Source of the DNA: JBDLIL01 sp039714855
Lineage (GTDB): Bacteria; Patescibacteriota; Microgenomatia; UBA1400; PJMF01
NCBI GenBank assembly: GCA_039714855.1
Contig: JBDLIL010000004.1
Span: forward strand, 1-34,631
DNA length: 34,631 nt
Direction: 5' to 3'
Shown: positions 14,440-22,009 of the stretch, one piece after another
Layout of the letters: each line of letters begins with the position of its first letter
How positions within the stretch are numbered: the first letter of the stretch is position 1
Program-made: the position numbers and the translations under genes
Notes under the pieces: model-generated
The model's database searches: none
Told to the model about the DNA's origin: nothing
Seen by the model: the letters and a program-made list of their open reading frames with translations, nothing else

Positions 14440-14880
14440 ATGAAAAAAGCCATTTTGCAATATCTTTTGATATTGCTCGCCTTCAACGGATATGTGTTTA
14501 TCAATGGCTATTTTTTTAACTTCAAACTTCCAATGCAGCAATGGTTGATATTTTCTGTAGCAAGCTTGTTCGCAGTTATTCCCTGGCTAATAAACAACCT
14601 TGAAAAAAAACCCAACTTCTCCACATACATCAAGAAATTTGTTTTAAGTTTGGTTTCTATTGCGATTATGCTCATTACAATACAAGCGTCAGCATTTTCT
14701 ACAATGATTGTTCCAGGATCAAGAGAGCACAACTATGTAATGTACAAAATCTGTTGGCCAGCCATGGAAGCACGTTATGACTCGCTGAGACCTGAAAATC
14801 GTCCTAATTACTTCGAAATACATGGCGAATGTGAAGAAAACGTTTGGGCAAGTAGAGATCCACTTTACGGGTTTGATTAA
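14440..14880 (+). CDS. 146-aa membrane protein of unknown function
   Basis: Not recognised. Three hydrophobic segments (about residues 5-25, 33-50 and 67-88) are followed by a polar C-terminal region of about 55 residues containing two cysteines (YKICWP and HGECEE) that could form a disulfide if outside the membrane. The start follows the 98-bp repeat by 5 nt. The stop overlaps the convergent helicase gene by 4 bp. Third and last gene of the small-gene patch downstream of tRNA-Lys. Confidence 0.65.
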   Translation: MKKAILQYLLILLAFNGYVFINGYFFNFKLPMQQWLIFSVASLFAVIPWLINNLEKKPNFSTYIKKFVLSLVSIAIMLITIQASAFSTMIVPGSREHNYVMYKICWPAMEARYDSLRPENRPNYFEIHGECEENVWASRDPLYGFD

Positions 14881-16070
14881 TACCCCAAAATACACAGCTC
14901 CTCTTGCGCACGAGTGATGGCGGTGTAAAGCCACTTTTTGCCCTGATTGGGATCTCTTTTATTAAAAACAAAACTTTCATCAAAAAGCAAAACTTTTTTA
15001 GCTTCACTGCCTTGGGCCTTGTGCACCGTAAGGGCGTAACCAAAATCAAACAAATCCCCAATACTTTTGGGCTTAACACCTTTTACAGATCTTAGTGGCT
15101 GAGGACTGTTAAACTGATGCCTAGATATCTTGCCATCATAGAATTTTTCTTCTTGCGGGAAAAATATTTCTGCAAAATACCAGTGGCTTTTATGTGGCAA
15201 AATATTAGTGATTATTCCCGTCATGCCATTGTAAATATCACCAGATTTATTATCATAAATATTTTTCAAACAAACTACTTTATCGCCTTTTATTGGCTCA
15301 GCTGACTCTATATTTTTGGCAGTTCGAATCGCCTGATTCAATTTAATCCTAGTATTGTTCATGCCCACTAGCACCAGACTATCATCATCAAAATTTGCAA
15401 AAAAATCTTGGCAAAAACTGTCGGAGTCTTCTGAATTTGATCTCATCTTTTTGACCTTGCCACTATAATTTTTTATTAAAATTTTTTCTCCCAATCGCGA
15501 TTTTGTTGCTAAATGCAAAATAGGATTTTCGCTGCTTTGTCTATGAATTTTTTCTAAAGTTAAATTAGGGCTTTCCATAAGATTAAAATTATCTGCTATA
15601 GGCGGCAATTGCCCATGATCACCAAAGGCAATGATAGGGATTCTGTATGAAAGCAAATCACCCCATATATTCTCAGTCAGCATTGAGGCTTCATCAATAA
15701 TAATCAGGTCTTTGTCTATTTTTTTATTTTTCTCCCAAGAAATTATTTCACCCCTGCTATTGGTCTTAGGCGTATACATGAGTCGGTGAATGGTTCCGCA
15801 GCTATCATTTTTATAAACTGCTTTAGCTGCAAGTAGCTTGCTGCGCAGATTTTCTGCTGCCTTGCCGGTATAACAAGCAAAGCCAACACTAGTCTTTTTA
15901 TTAGATTTATAAATATTATTGCGCAGTAGTGAAATTAAAGTAGTTTTACCTGTGCCAGCATAGCCACCAATAGTTAGCTGGCTACTGGTAGGGAAGACCA
16001 ACCAACGCAGTATTGCTTCAAATACTTTTGCTTGATCGCTGGATAAATTGATTTGGGGTACTTTGCTCAC
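14877..16070 (-). CDS. superfamily 1 DNA helicase, Dda/RecD-like
   Basis: ATP-driven single-strand translocase/helicase. Motif I is GGYAGTGKTT (35-44); Q-motif-like NLSSDQAKVF precedes it. Further motifs are DEAS (motif II), GDHGQLPP (motif III), an RQ-containing motif IV (EKIHRQSS), YALTVHKAQGSE (motif V) and LYTAITRA (motif VI). At 397 aa it has the size of stand-alone T4 Dda-type helicases and lacks the N-terminal regions of RecD or RecD2. Translation starts at GTG (16070), with TATGAT 6 nt upstream. It could be a repair helicase or of phage origin; nothing adjacent decides this. Confidence 0.88.
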   Translation of the reverse strand: MSKVPQINLSSDQAKVFEAILRWLVFPTSSQLTIGGYAGTGKTTLISLLRNNIYKSNKKTSVGFACYTGKAAENLRSKLLAAKAVYKNDSCGTIHRLMYTPKTNSRGEIISWEKNKKIDKDLIIIDEASMLTENIWGDLLSYRIPIIAFGDHGQLPPIADNFNLMESPNLTLEKIHRQSSENPILHLATKSRLGEKILIKNYSGKVKKMRSNSEDSDSFCQDFFANFDDDSLVLVGMNNTRIKLNQAIRTAKNIESAEPIKGDKVVCLKNIYDNKSGDIYNGMTGIITNILPHKSHWYFAEIFFPQEEKFYDGKISRHQFNSPQPLRSVKGVKPKSIGDLFDFGYALTVHKAQGSEAKKVLLFDESFVFNKRDPNQGKKWLYTAITRAQEELCILGY

Positions 16071-16185
16071 CTACAAATCATAGCGAGTGGGGGATAAATG
16101 ACAATGGGGGTTTGTTGAAAAGAATTTATAAACATATTGTGTATATATGCTAAAGTAGAATGCAGTGATTGAAGAAAGAAAAAAC

Positions 16186-16497
16186 ATGTCAGAACTTTTC
16201 GATACAGTTAATGAAATCAAAAAACAGATGGATAGCGCCGTATTTGGAAGCACCATTGAGCTTGCATTGACAAAAGCCCAAATAAGTGATTTCTTAGCCA
16301 TATTAGGCAATTTATTTTATGTTAATATTACTGAGAATAATCCTAGCTTATATGAACAATTTGCAGTTGCTGTCCCGCAAGAAGTCAGGGAAACAAATAA
16401 CGCAAACAAAGCAGAAGATTTATTTACTATCACCTTCACAAAACAATTAAGCAACAAATCCATTGCTACTACCACAGAAGCAAGCACCACCCCCTAG
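16186..16497 (+). CDS. 103-aa protein of unknown function
   Basis: Not recognised. The soluble product has a helical N-terminal half (LFDTVNEIKKQMDSAVF), a hydrophobic stretch at about 38-47 (ISDFLAILGNLFYV) too polar-flanked for a clear membrane helix, and a Thr/Ser-rich tail. A GTG at 16165 would add seven residues; I prefer the ATG at 16186 because it follows a purine-rich ribosome site (GAAGAAAG). The gene is divergent from the helicase and lies 37 nt before the large LytR_C gene, which has its own promoter. Confidence 0.55.
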   Translation: MSELFDTVNEIKKQMDSAVFGSTIELALTKAQISDFLAILGNLFYVNITENNPSLYEQFAVAVPQEVRETNNANKAEDLFTITFTKQLSNKSIATTTEASTTP

Positions 16498-16515
16498 CCT
16501 CAAATCCTAAGGCTC

Positions 16516-16524
16516 TGATATACT
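16516..16524 (+). promoter_or_regulatory. extended -10 promoter of the LytR_C gene
   Basis: TGA followed by TATACT (16519-16524), ending 10 nt before the ATG at 16535; near-leaderless. Confidence 0.55.
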
Positions 16525-16534
16525 TGTTTCAGAA

Positions 16535-18400
16535 ATGCTGAATACAAAAAAACTTCTCTATATTCTCCCTGACGTGGCGTATGTGGCAGAGCTATTACCC
16601 ACTAAAAAAACCCATGAGTTTAGTGTGCAATCTTTCCGGCAAATCAATGGCAGCTTCATGGACGACAATGATCTGATTGAAACAAATGTAGAAAAACTAA
16701 TTAGCAAATTAGATGCAGAAGACTATCACTTGGTCTTACCAGACTTTTTGTTTACTAATACTATCGTAGAAATAGAAGAAAAAACAGAATCTGGCGTAAA
16801 AAAACACATTGAGACCAAGCTTTTGCCAGATCTGAAAATAGATAAAAAAAGTCATGAAATATCTACTACAACCCTAAATTCTTATAGCGGTAAAACAAGA
16901 GTACAACTCTCAGCACTAGAGAAAATAGTATTGCAACCTATCAGAAAACCGGCCACAGATAAAAAAATTAAATTTACAGCCATTTCGCCACTCAGTTGGA
17001 CTATTAAATCTGTAGTAAGTTTAGAGCCTTCCATTACAGTAGTACAAATCGGCAGCAAACTCTATTTGGCCCAACATTATATTGGCGTAGACCAATGTGT
17101 CTCCAAAGATATTTCTGAAATAGATGCTATCGCTGAAACTATCAAAACCCTCAAAGGCGCTGAACCCAGTATCCAGACTGTATATCTGCTCACAAATCCA
17201 TTAGTAGAAAAACAACTCAAAGATCTCTTAAGTGACACCTTGCCCATGCAACAGCTAACAAATAGCGTTGAAGATGAAGAGGGTTTGCCAGGGTTTGTCA
17301 AACAAATTATTGAATCCAGTAGTAAAACATTAGATATCAAGGATTTTCCTGTCCCGAAATTTTCACTTGGAAAATCAGTCAGTCCTATGCCAAAGAAAAA
17401 CTCAAAAACCAAAGAAGAAAAAGCGGAAGTGGAAGAAGTTAAAAAATCTGACACAGACATAGAAACGATAGAAATTTTTGATGATGACCCTTCGGCTGAC
17501 ACTCAGGATGACAAAGACAAAAAGGCTGAGCTGCCCAAGCCAGTAGAGCCAGATCCCTCAACGGATTCGACAAGCTCACCGCAGGCGGATTCGACAAGCT
17601 CACCGCAGGCGGATTCGACAAGCTCACCGCAAGTAAGCTCGGAAACCAGTAGTGAGAATGATGAAAAATCAGAGGATGACAAAGAGGATAAGCCTGAGGA
17701 AGTAGAAGAACCAAAAAATGACGATGAGGATAAAGAAGTAGAAGCTGACAAACCAAAGACTGATACAAAAGATGAATCTGAACCAGACATAGAACAGTTT
17801 GCAGCTCATACAAAAACTGACGAGAATAAAACTGATGCAGACGAGAAAACTGACATTAAGGTAGAATCAGAGTCAGCAAAAACACCCGTGATCAAAAATA
17901 AAGCTAACAGCAATCTACCAAAAATGCTTTTTATCACTTTGAGTGTGTTTTTTGTCACTGTTGCCATTGGCATTGGTATCGGCCTAACTATTTTGCAAAT
18001 AAGTAAAGGCAAATCCGAAGATGCGAGTCCCACACCAGTAGTGGAAGAAGCAAAAGAAACCCCTGAGGCCACAGCAGAACCAACACCTGAACCAGTCAGT
18101 ATAGATAAAAGTGAATACTCTATTCTAATAGTCAATGCCACTACCACATCAGGTTATGCCGGAAAAATCAAGGCCAAATTAGATGCCGATGAATATAAAA
18201 AATTATCTGCTGCTAATGCTAAAGGCGACTATGAAGAAGGTTACTATTTACTCTTAGACAAAGAAAACAATAACTTGCTGGAAATTCTAAGTGAAGAAGC
18301 CAGTGTAGATCTAGCTTATGATGAAGATCTAGATAAGGATGTTGAGGACGCCAAAGGCGCTTATGATGCCATCATAGTTTTAGCAAAATCATCGGAATGA
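16535..18400 (+). CDS. large single-pass membrane protein with acidic linker and C-terminal LytR_C-like domain
   Basis: 621 aa. Residues 1 to about 280 form a globular domain with alternating strands and helices (possibly an actin-like PilM-type fold; uncertain). Residues about 285-455 are a very acidic Lys/Glu/Asp/Ser-rich linker containing three DSTSSPQ units. One membrane helix spans about 464-487. The remaining roughly 130 residues include a Pro/Glu-rich stalk and a domain beginning YSILIVNATTTSGYAGKIK, which matches the start of the LytR_C domain (IxVxNGT..xGlA). The topology places the N-terminus inside and the LytR_C domain outside. The role is probably cell-envelope related. The tandem DSTSSPQ repeats derive from a palindromic-repeat-like DNA sequence. 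Confidence 0.75.
   Translation: MLNTKKLLYILPDVAYVAELLPTKKTHEFSVQSFRQINGSFMDDNDLIETNVEKLISKLDAEDYHLVLPDFLFTNTIVEIEEKTESGVKKHIETKLLPDLKIDKKSHEISTTTLNSYSGKTRVQLSALEKIVLQPIRKPATDKKIKFTAISPLSWTIKSVVSLEPSITVVQIGSKLYLAQHYIGVDQCVSKDISEIDAIAETIKTLKGAEPSIQTVYLLTNPLVEKQLKDLLSDTLPMQQLTNSVEDEEGLPGFVKQIIESSSKTLDIKDFPVPKFSLGKSVSPMPKKNSKTKEEKAEVEEVKKSDTDIETIEIFDDDPSADTQDDKDKKAELPKPVEPDPSTDSTSSPQADSTSSPQADSTSSPQVSSETSSENDEKSEDDKEDKPEEVEEPKNDDEDKEVEADKPKTDTKDESEPDIEQFAAHTKTDENKTDADEKTDIKVESESAKTPVIKNKANSNLPKMLFITLSVFFVTVAIGIGIGLTILQISKGKSEDASPTPVVEEAKETPEATAEPTPEPVSIDKSEYSILIVNATTTSGYAGKIKAKLDADEYKKLSAANAKGDYEEGYYLLLDKENNNLLEILSEEASVDLAYDEDLDKDVEDAKGAYDAIIVLAKSSE
17562..17633 (+). repeat. three tandem 24-bp units inside the LytR_C gene
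   Basis: Unit CGGATTCGACAAGCTCACCG plus CAGG, three times in register (17562, 17586, 17610), the last with one change. 24 bp equals eight codons, so the frame is kept. The core TTCGACAAGCTCA resembles dispersed REP-type sequences. Confidence 0.9.
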
Positions 18401-18411
18401 AGAATGCCGAC

Positions 18412-18439
18412 TTGTCAAAATTCATACAGTTTGTATAAT
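18412..18439 (+). promoter_or_regulatory. promoter of the ATP synthase operon
   Basis: TTGTCA (18412-18417), 16-bp spacer, TATAAT (18434-18439). Expected start near 18446, giving a leader of about 75 nt that contains a hairpin. Confidence 0.7.
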
Positions 18440-18473
18440 GCTGATGTTGTTGAATATTTAATAAGTATAAAAA

Positions 18474-18493
18474 CCTTATCGCAAAAAATAAGG
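18474..18493 (+). promoter_or_regulatory. leader hairpin before atpB
   Basis: CCTTAT and ATAAGG pair around an 8-nt loop; ATGAGGAAG and a T7 run follow. The stem is weak and its distance to the T-run is too long for a standard terminator. The GAGGAAG lies too far (about 17 nt) from the atpB ATG to be an ordinary Shine-Dalgarno. Confidence 0.3.
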
Positions 18494-18519
18494 ATGAGGA
18501 AGTTTTTTTATTTTTATAA

Positions 18520-19473
18520 ATGGCAGCTGGATTACATATCTCTATCTCAGCCGAACCTATCGCTAACATTGGCGGTCTTGTCGTTACGAATTCCATATTT
18601 ACTAGTCTCATAGTCAGCACAATTATTATTTGCTTAGCGCTTATAGTAAAACTAAAAAGCAAAGAAACTAGTAGGCCAAAAGGCCTACAAAACGTTTTTG
18701 AGTGGATTATTGAATCTTTGGAAGGATTAGTAACAAGCGTTACTAATAATAGAAAAAAAACCAAAGATTTCTTTCCTTTCATTGCCACTTTTTTCTTATT
18801 TATCGCCTTTAATAACTTATTTGGATTATTGCCAGGAATGGGCACAATAGGATTTATAGAAACTCCAGAGGGAATAAGACATGCTCAGCTAGCCCCCAGT
18901 CAACAAAATCTAGAAACTGCCAAAGCCCAAGCTGCCGAAATTAACCATAACGACTCAAATAATAATGCAGGCGAAGAAACTCATGTAACGGTGGATGGTG
19001 AAATAGTTAAAGAAGTAAATAGGCATGCTGAGAATGCATTAGAGCACAATAAAGAAAACGCAGATCACGGAGCAAAATTCGTGCCTTATTTCAGAGCTGG
19101 TACTGCTGACCTCAACACTACTTTGGCGTTGGGAATTATCTCCATAGTACTAACTCAGTATTTTGGACTCAAGCACTTAGGATTATCTTACTTAAAAAAG
19201 TATTTTAACTTTTCTAATCCTATCATGTTTTTTGTTGGCATATTAGAACTTATTAGTGAGTTTGCCAAAATTATTTCTTTCGCCTTTAGGCTTTTTGGGA
19301 ACGTCTTTGCCGGAGAAGTTTTGCTGGCTGTCATCAGCTTTTTAGTAGGAATAATTCTGCCCATGCCTTTTTATGGATTAGAAATATTCGTAGGATTTAT
19401 CCAAGCCTTAGTTTTTGCAATGTTATCATTAGTATTTTTTAACATGGCTACACAAAGTCATGATAATCATTAA
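18520..19473 (+). CDS. atpB: ATP synthase F0 subunit a
   Basis: Forms the proton half-channels next to the c-ring. The essential arginine is in FAFRLFGNVFAGE (R257). Hydrophobic helices occupy about 26-45, 85-108, 198-215, 232-253 and 265-310. At 317 aa it is longer than usual because residues about 113-190, between the second and third hydrophobic blocks, form a hydrophilic, His/Glu/Asn-rich loop that in most bacteria is much shorter; it ends in the conserved YFRAGTADLNTTLAL. The start has no Shine-Dalgarno directly before it. First gene of the operon a-c-b-delta-alpha-gamma-beta-epsilon. Confidence 0.92.
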   Translation: MAAGLHISISAEPIANIGGLVVTNSIFTSLIVSTIIICLALIVKLKSKETSRPKGLQNVFEWIIESLEGLVTSVTNNRKKTKDFFPFIATFFLFIAFNNLFGLLPGMGTIGFIETPEGIRHAQLAPSQQNLETAKAQAAEINHNDSNNNAGEETHVTVDGEIVKEVNRHAENALEHNKENADHGAKFVPYFRAGTADLNTTLALGIISIVLTQYFGLKHLGLSYLKKYFNFSNPIMFFVGILELISEFAKIISFAFRLFGNVFAGEVLLAVISFLVGIILPMPFYGLEIFVGFIQALVFAMLSLVFFNMATQSHDNH

Positions 19474-19495
19474 TTTATAAATATAAGGAGAATAT

Positions 19496-19711
19496 ATGCC
19501 AGAAAATTTTGCAGTTGCATTTGTGATGGGAGTAGGAACTATTGGGCCAGCTATTGGCATCGGCCTTTTGGTATCCAAAGCGCTTGAAGCTATTGGTAGA
19601 AACCCTGAAGCTGCAGGAAAAATCCAAACCAACATGATTTTGGGTATGGCTTTTGCTGAAGCCATTGCTATTTATGCTCTAGTAGTCGCTTTAATCTTAA
19701 AATTTGTTTAA
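19496..19711 (+). CDS. atpE: ATP synthase F0 subunit c
   Basis: Rotor-ring hairpin of two membrane helices joined by the polar loop RNPEA (35-39). The ion-binding carboxylate is E55 in GMAFAEAIAIY. Sodium-binding rings carry Gln in helix 1 and Ser/Thr after the Glu; here the helix-1 position is in GPAIGIG with no Gln, and Ala follows E55, so proton coupling is expected. 71 aa, complete. AAGGAG lies 6 nt before the ATG, the best ribosome site in the operon, in keeping with the need for many copies. Confidence 0.94.
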   Translation: MPENFAVAFVMGVGTIGPAIGIGLLVSKALEAIGRNPEAAGKIQTNMILGMAFAEAIAIYALVVALILKFV

Positions 19712-19730
19712 AAAATAATTAGAAACTATA

Positions 19731-19750
19731 CCTGCCTGTCGGCAGGCAGG
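19731..19750. repeat. 20-bp palindrome between atpE and atpF
   Basis: CCTGCCTGTCGGCAGGCAGG is a near-perfect self-complementary sequence (one G-T pair) with no loop, 19 nt after the atpE stop. It could protect the atpE mRNA 3' end and raise c-subunit output relative to b; as DNA it is a typical dispersed palindromic repeat. Confidence 0.7.
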
Positions 19751-19763
19751 ATTTAAGGCTCAT

Positions 19764-20246
19764 ATGGACATTCAAATTCCGCAAATTTTATTTCAAATCA
19801 TTAATTTTTCGGTGGTTACCGGAGCTTTAGTGTACTTTCTGTACAAGCCGCTAAACCGAATGCTGGATGATAGATCCAAAAAAATTGAAAAAGCCCAAAG
19901 AGCCGCTGATGAAACAATTCAAGAAAGAGAAAAACTAGAAACTGAGAAGAAAAATATTTTACAAAGAGCCGAAAGAGAGGCTCTAGATATCATTGAAAAT
20001 GCCAAAACTGCTGGTAAAAAACAAAAGCAAGAAATCTTGGAAGAAGCCAAAAAAGAAGCTGAGGCTCAAATCAAAAAGATAGGTAGAGCCTGGGAATCAG
20101 AACGTAAATCTCAAGAATCTCAAATGAGGGAAGAATTTACCGATACTGTTTTACTAGTCACCGAAAAAATAATTGGCAAGCTAGACAAAAAAACTAAAAG
20201 CAAACTAATTGATAGTGAACTAAAAACAATTTTAGGAAAAATTTAA
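19764..20246 (+). CDS. atpF: ATP synthase F0 subunit b
   Basis: Peripheral stalk. A membrane helix at about 8-28 (LFQIINFSVVTGALVYFLYKPL) is followed by a long, charged coiled coil with regular Glu/Lys/Gln/Ala heptads (about 36-120) and a C-terminal part that normally contacts subunit delta. 160 aa, a standard b length and not a b-delta fusion, which matters because the next gene encodes only a fragment of delta. AAGG lies shortly before the ATG. Confidence 0.93.
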   Translation: MDIQIPQILFQIINFSVVTGALVYFLYKPLNRMLDDRSKKIEKAQRAADETIQEREKLETEKKNILQRAEREALDIIENAKTAGKKQKQEILEEAKKEAEAQIKKIGRAWESERKSQESQMREEFTDTVLLVTEKIIGKLDKKTKSKLIDSELKTILGKI

Positions 20247-20258
20247 CCGGTACAACTT

Positions 20259-20483
20259 ATGAAGATCACAGTGACCACGGCTGAAAAGTTAAATGCCAAT
20301 CAGTTGAAAACTATTAAATCCGCCATCTCTAAAAAACATCCTAAACTCAAACTGGATATTCATGAGAAGCTTGATGAAAATTTAATAGGTGGATTACAAA
20401 TTATGATCGGTTCTAAAATGTATGATGCTAGCGTAAAAAATAAACTAGCAGAAATAAAAACCCAACTAATTAAATTAAATTAA
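20259..20483 (+). CDS. atpH: ATP synthase F1 subunit delta, C-terminal domain only
   Basis: The 74-aa product matches only the C-terminal domain of delta/OSCP: a beta strand (KITVTTAEKL), a helix, then the signature ENLIGGLQIMIGSKMYD and a final helix ending in LIKLN. A usual delta is about 175-185 aa, with an N-terminal six-helix domain that clamps the alpha subunit N-termini. That domain is absent: the b gene ends 12 nt upstream and there is no room or open frame for it. The reading frame and the position between b and alpha are intact, so the short form looks natural and not frameshifted. It ends directly at the alpha start codon. Confidence 0.85.
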   Translation: MKITVTTAEKLNANQLKTIKSAISKKHPKLKLDIHEKLDENLIGGLQIMIGSKMYDASVKNKLAEIKTQLIKLN

Positions 20484-22004
20484 ATGAAAAAAACAAATTT
20501 TATTTCTAATTTCTCCAAAACTGTTGACGCTCATGAGTTTGATCTCAGTGCTAATTCTGTGGGAAAAATAAAATCTTATGGCGATGGAGTTTTGAAAGTA
20601 TCTGGCTTAGACGATGCTCAAGCTGGTGAATTAATCGACTTAGGAAATGATCAAACTGGATTAGTGCTAAATTTAGAGGAAGATGAGGTGGGCATTGTCT
20701 CTTTATCCCAATCACAAAGCTTAAGTGCTGGTCAAACTGTTAAGCGCACTGGCAAAATTCTCTCCATTGCTGCCAGTGACAAAATCATCGGTAGAATAGT
20801 AGATCCTTTGGGAAATCCACTTGATGGTAAAGAAAAGATCACTGCTGACAAGCAAATGCTATTAGAGCAAATTGCCCCTGGAGTTATGTCTCGTGAATCA
20901 GTGAATCAACCATTGCAAACTGGCATTAAGGCCGTTGATGCCATGATCCCTATTGGCAGAGGACAGCGTGAACTCATTATCGGTGACAGACAAACAGGTA
21001 AAACTGCCGTCGCCCTAGGTACGATACTAAATCAACACGACCAAGATGTAATCTGCATCTATGTGTCTATCGGCCAAAAAAGGTCTTCGCTGGCTCAAAT
21101 TACTGAAATTTTAGAAAAAAATAATGCTTTTGATTATACTTGCATCGTATCTGCCAGTGCTTCAGAAAGTGCGGCCGTACAATTTTTGGCTCCATATGCG
21201 GGTGTAGCTGTAGCTGAATATTTCTTAAATAAAGGCAAAGACGTTTTGGTTATCTATGATGACTTGTCCAAACACGCCCAAGCATACAGAGAAGTATCTC
21301 TTTTGCTCAGAAGACCGTCTGGTCGTGAAGCTTATCCTGGAGATGTGTTTTATCTGCACTCTAGACTTTTAGAAAGAGCTTGCAAACTCAATAAAAATCA
21401 CGGCGGAGGCTCTATTACAGCACTGCCAATTATCGAAACTCAAGCCAATGATGTTTCTGCGTATATTCCTACTAATGTTATTAGTATCACTGATGGACAA
21501 ATTTATTTAGAATCTGATCTATTTAACGCTGGTATGAAACCCGCTATCAATGTTGGATTATCAGTGTCTCGTGTGGGTAGCAGTGCACAAATTAAACCAA
21601 TGAAACAAGTAGCTGGCAGCATGAAACTCGACCTGGCTCAGTTTAGAGACTTACAAGCTTTTGCTCAGTTTAGCTCAGACCTAGATGCTAAAACTAAAGA
21701 GCAACTAGATAGAGGACAAAGAGTCAACGAAGTTTTAAAACAAGGCTGGGATAAACCTCTAAAAGTAGAAGAACAAATTACTATCATTTTCGCAGCTGTT
21801 AATGGACTCTTAGATCAGATTGATTTAAAAAATATTGTCAAATGGGAAGAACTATTCTTAGATTTTTTGAGATCAAGTCACAAGCAATTATTAAAAAATA
21901 TTGTCAAAGGAGAAAAGCTAAGCGAAACCGAAGTAGATGACTTAAAAAAAGTTATTGAATCATTCAACAAGCTGCACCCCGAATTGACACTAAAAACTCA
22001 GTAG
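20484..22004 (+). CDS. atpA: ATP synthase F1 subunit alpha
   Basis: Regulatory nucleotide-binding subunit of the F1 hexamer. P-loop GDRQTGKT (167-174); preceding family block AVDAMIPIGRGQRELIIG; later SVSRVGSSAQ with the arginine finger. 506 aa, full length. The N-terminal arm that would bind delta (MKKTNFISNFSKTVDAHEFD) is present. It starts directly after the delta stop with no gap, so translation is probably coupled. Confidence 0.96.
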   Translation: MKKTNFISNFSKTVDAHEFDLSANSVGKIKSYGDGVLKVSGLDDAQAGELIDLGNDQTGLVLNLEEDEVGIVSLSQSQSLSAGQTVKRTGKILSIAASDKIIGRIVDPLGNPLDGKEKITADKQMLLEQIAPGVMSRESVNQPLQTGIKAVDAMIPIGRGQRELIIGDRQTGKTAVALGTILNQHDQDVICIYVSIGQKRSSLAQITEILEKNNAFDYTCIVSASASESAAVQFLAPYAGVAVAEYFLNKGKDVLVIYDDLSKHAQAYREVSLLLRRPSGREAYPGDVFYLHSRLLERACKLNKNHGGGSITALPIIETQANDVSAYIPTNVISITDGQIYLESDLFNAGMKPAINVGLSVSRVGSSAQIKPMKQVAGSMKLDLAQFRDLQAFAQFSSDLDAKTKEQLDRGQRVNEVLKQGWDKPLKVEEQITIIFAAVNGLLDQIDLKNIVKWEELFLDFLRSSHKQLLKNIVKGEKLSETEVDDLKKVIESFNKLHPELTLKTQ

Positions 22005-22009
22005 CTAAT

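Noticed and set aside
14293..14541. Minus-strand 82-aa ORF as a present gene
   Set aside because: Only its middle (the 98-bp repeat) looks protein-like; the rest is antisense to two plus-strand genes, so it is treated as a gene remnant.
17562..17633. 24-bp repeats taken as a CRISPR array
   Set aside because: The units abut without spacers and lie in frame inside a gene.
17077..17813. Long minus-strand open frames antisense to the LytR_C gene
   Set aside because: Low-complexity Ser/Leu-rich shadows of the acidic linker codons, without start signals.
18372..18845. 157-codon minus-strand open frame over the atpB start
   Set aside because: Antisense to the conserved atpB frame and its promoter; no recognisable domain.
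19496..19711. Sodium-driven ATP synthase
   Set aside because: The c subunit lacks the helix-1 Gln and the Ser/Thr after the key Glu that bind sodium.
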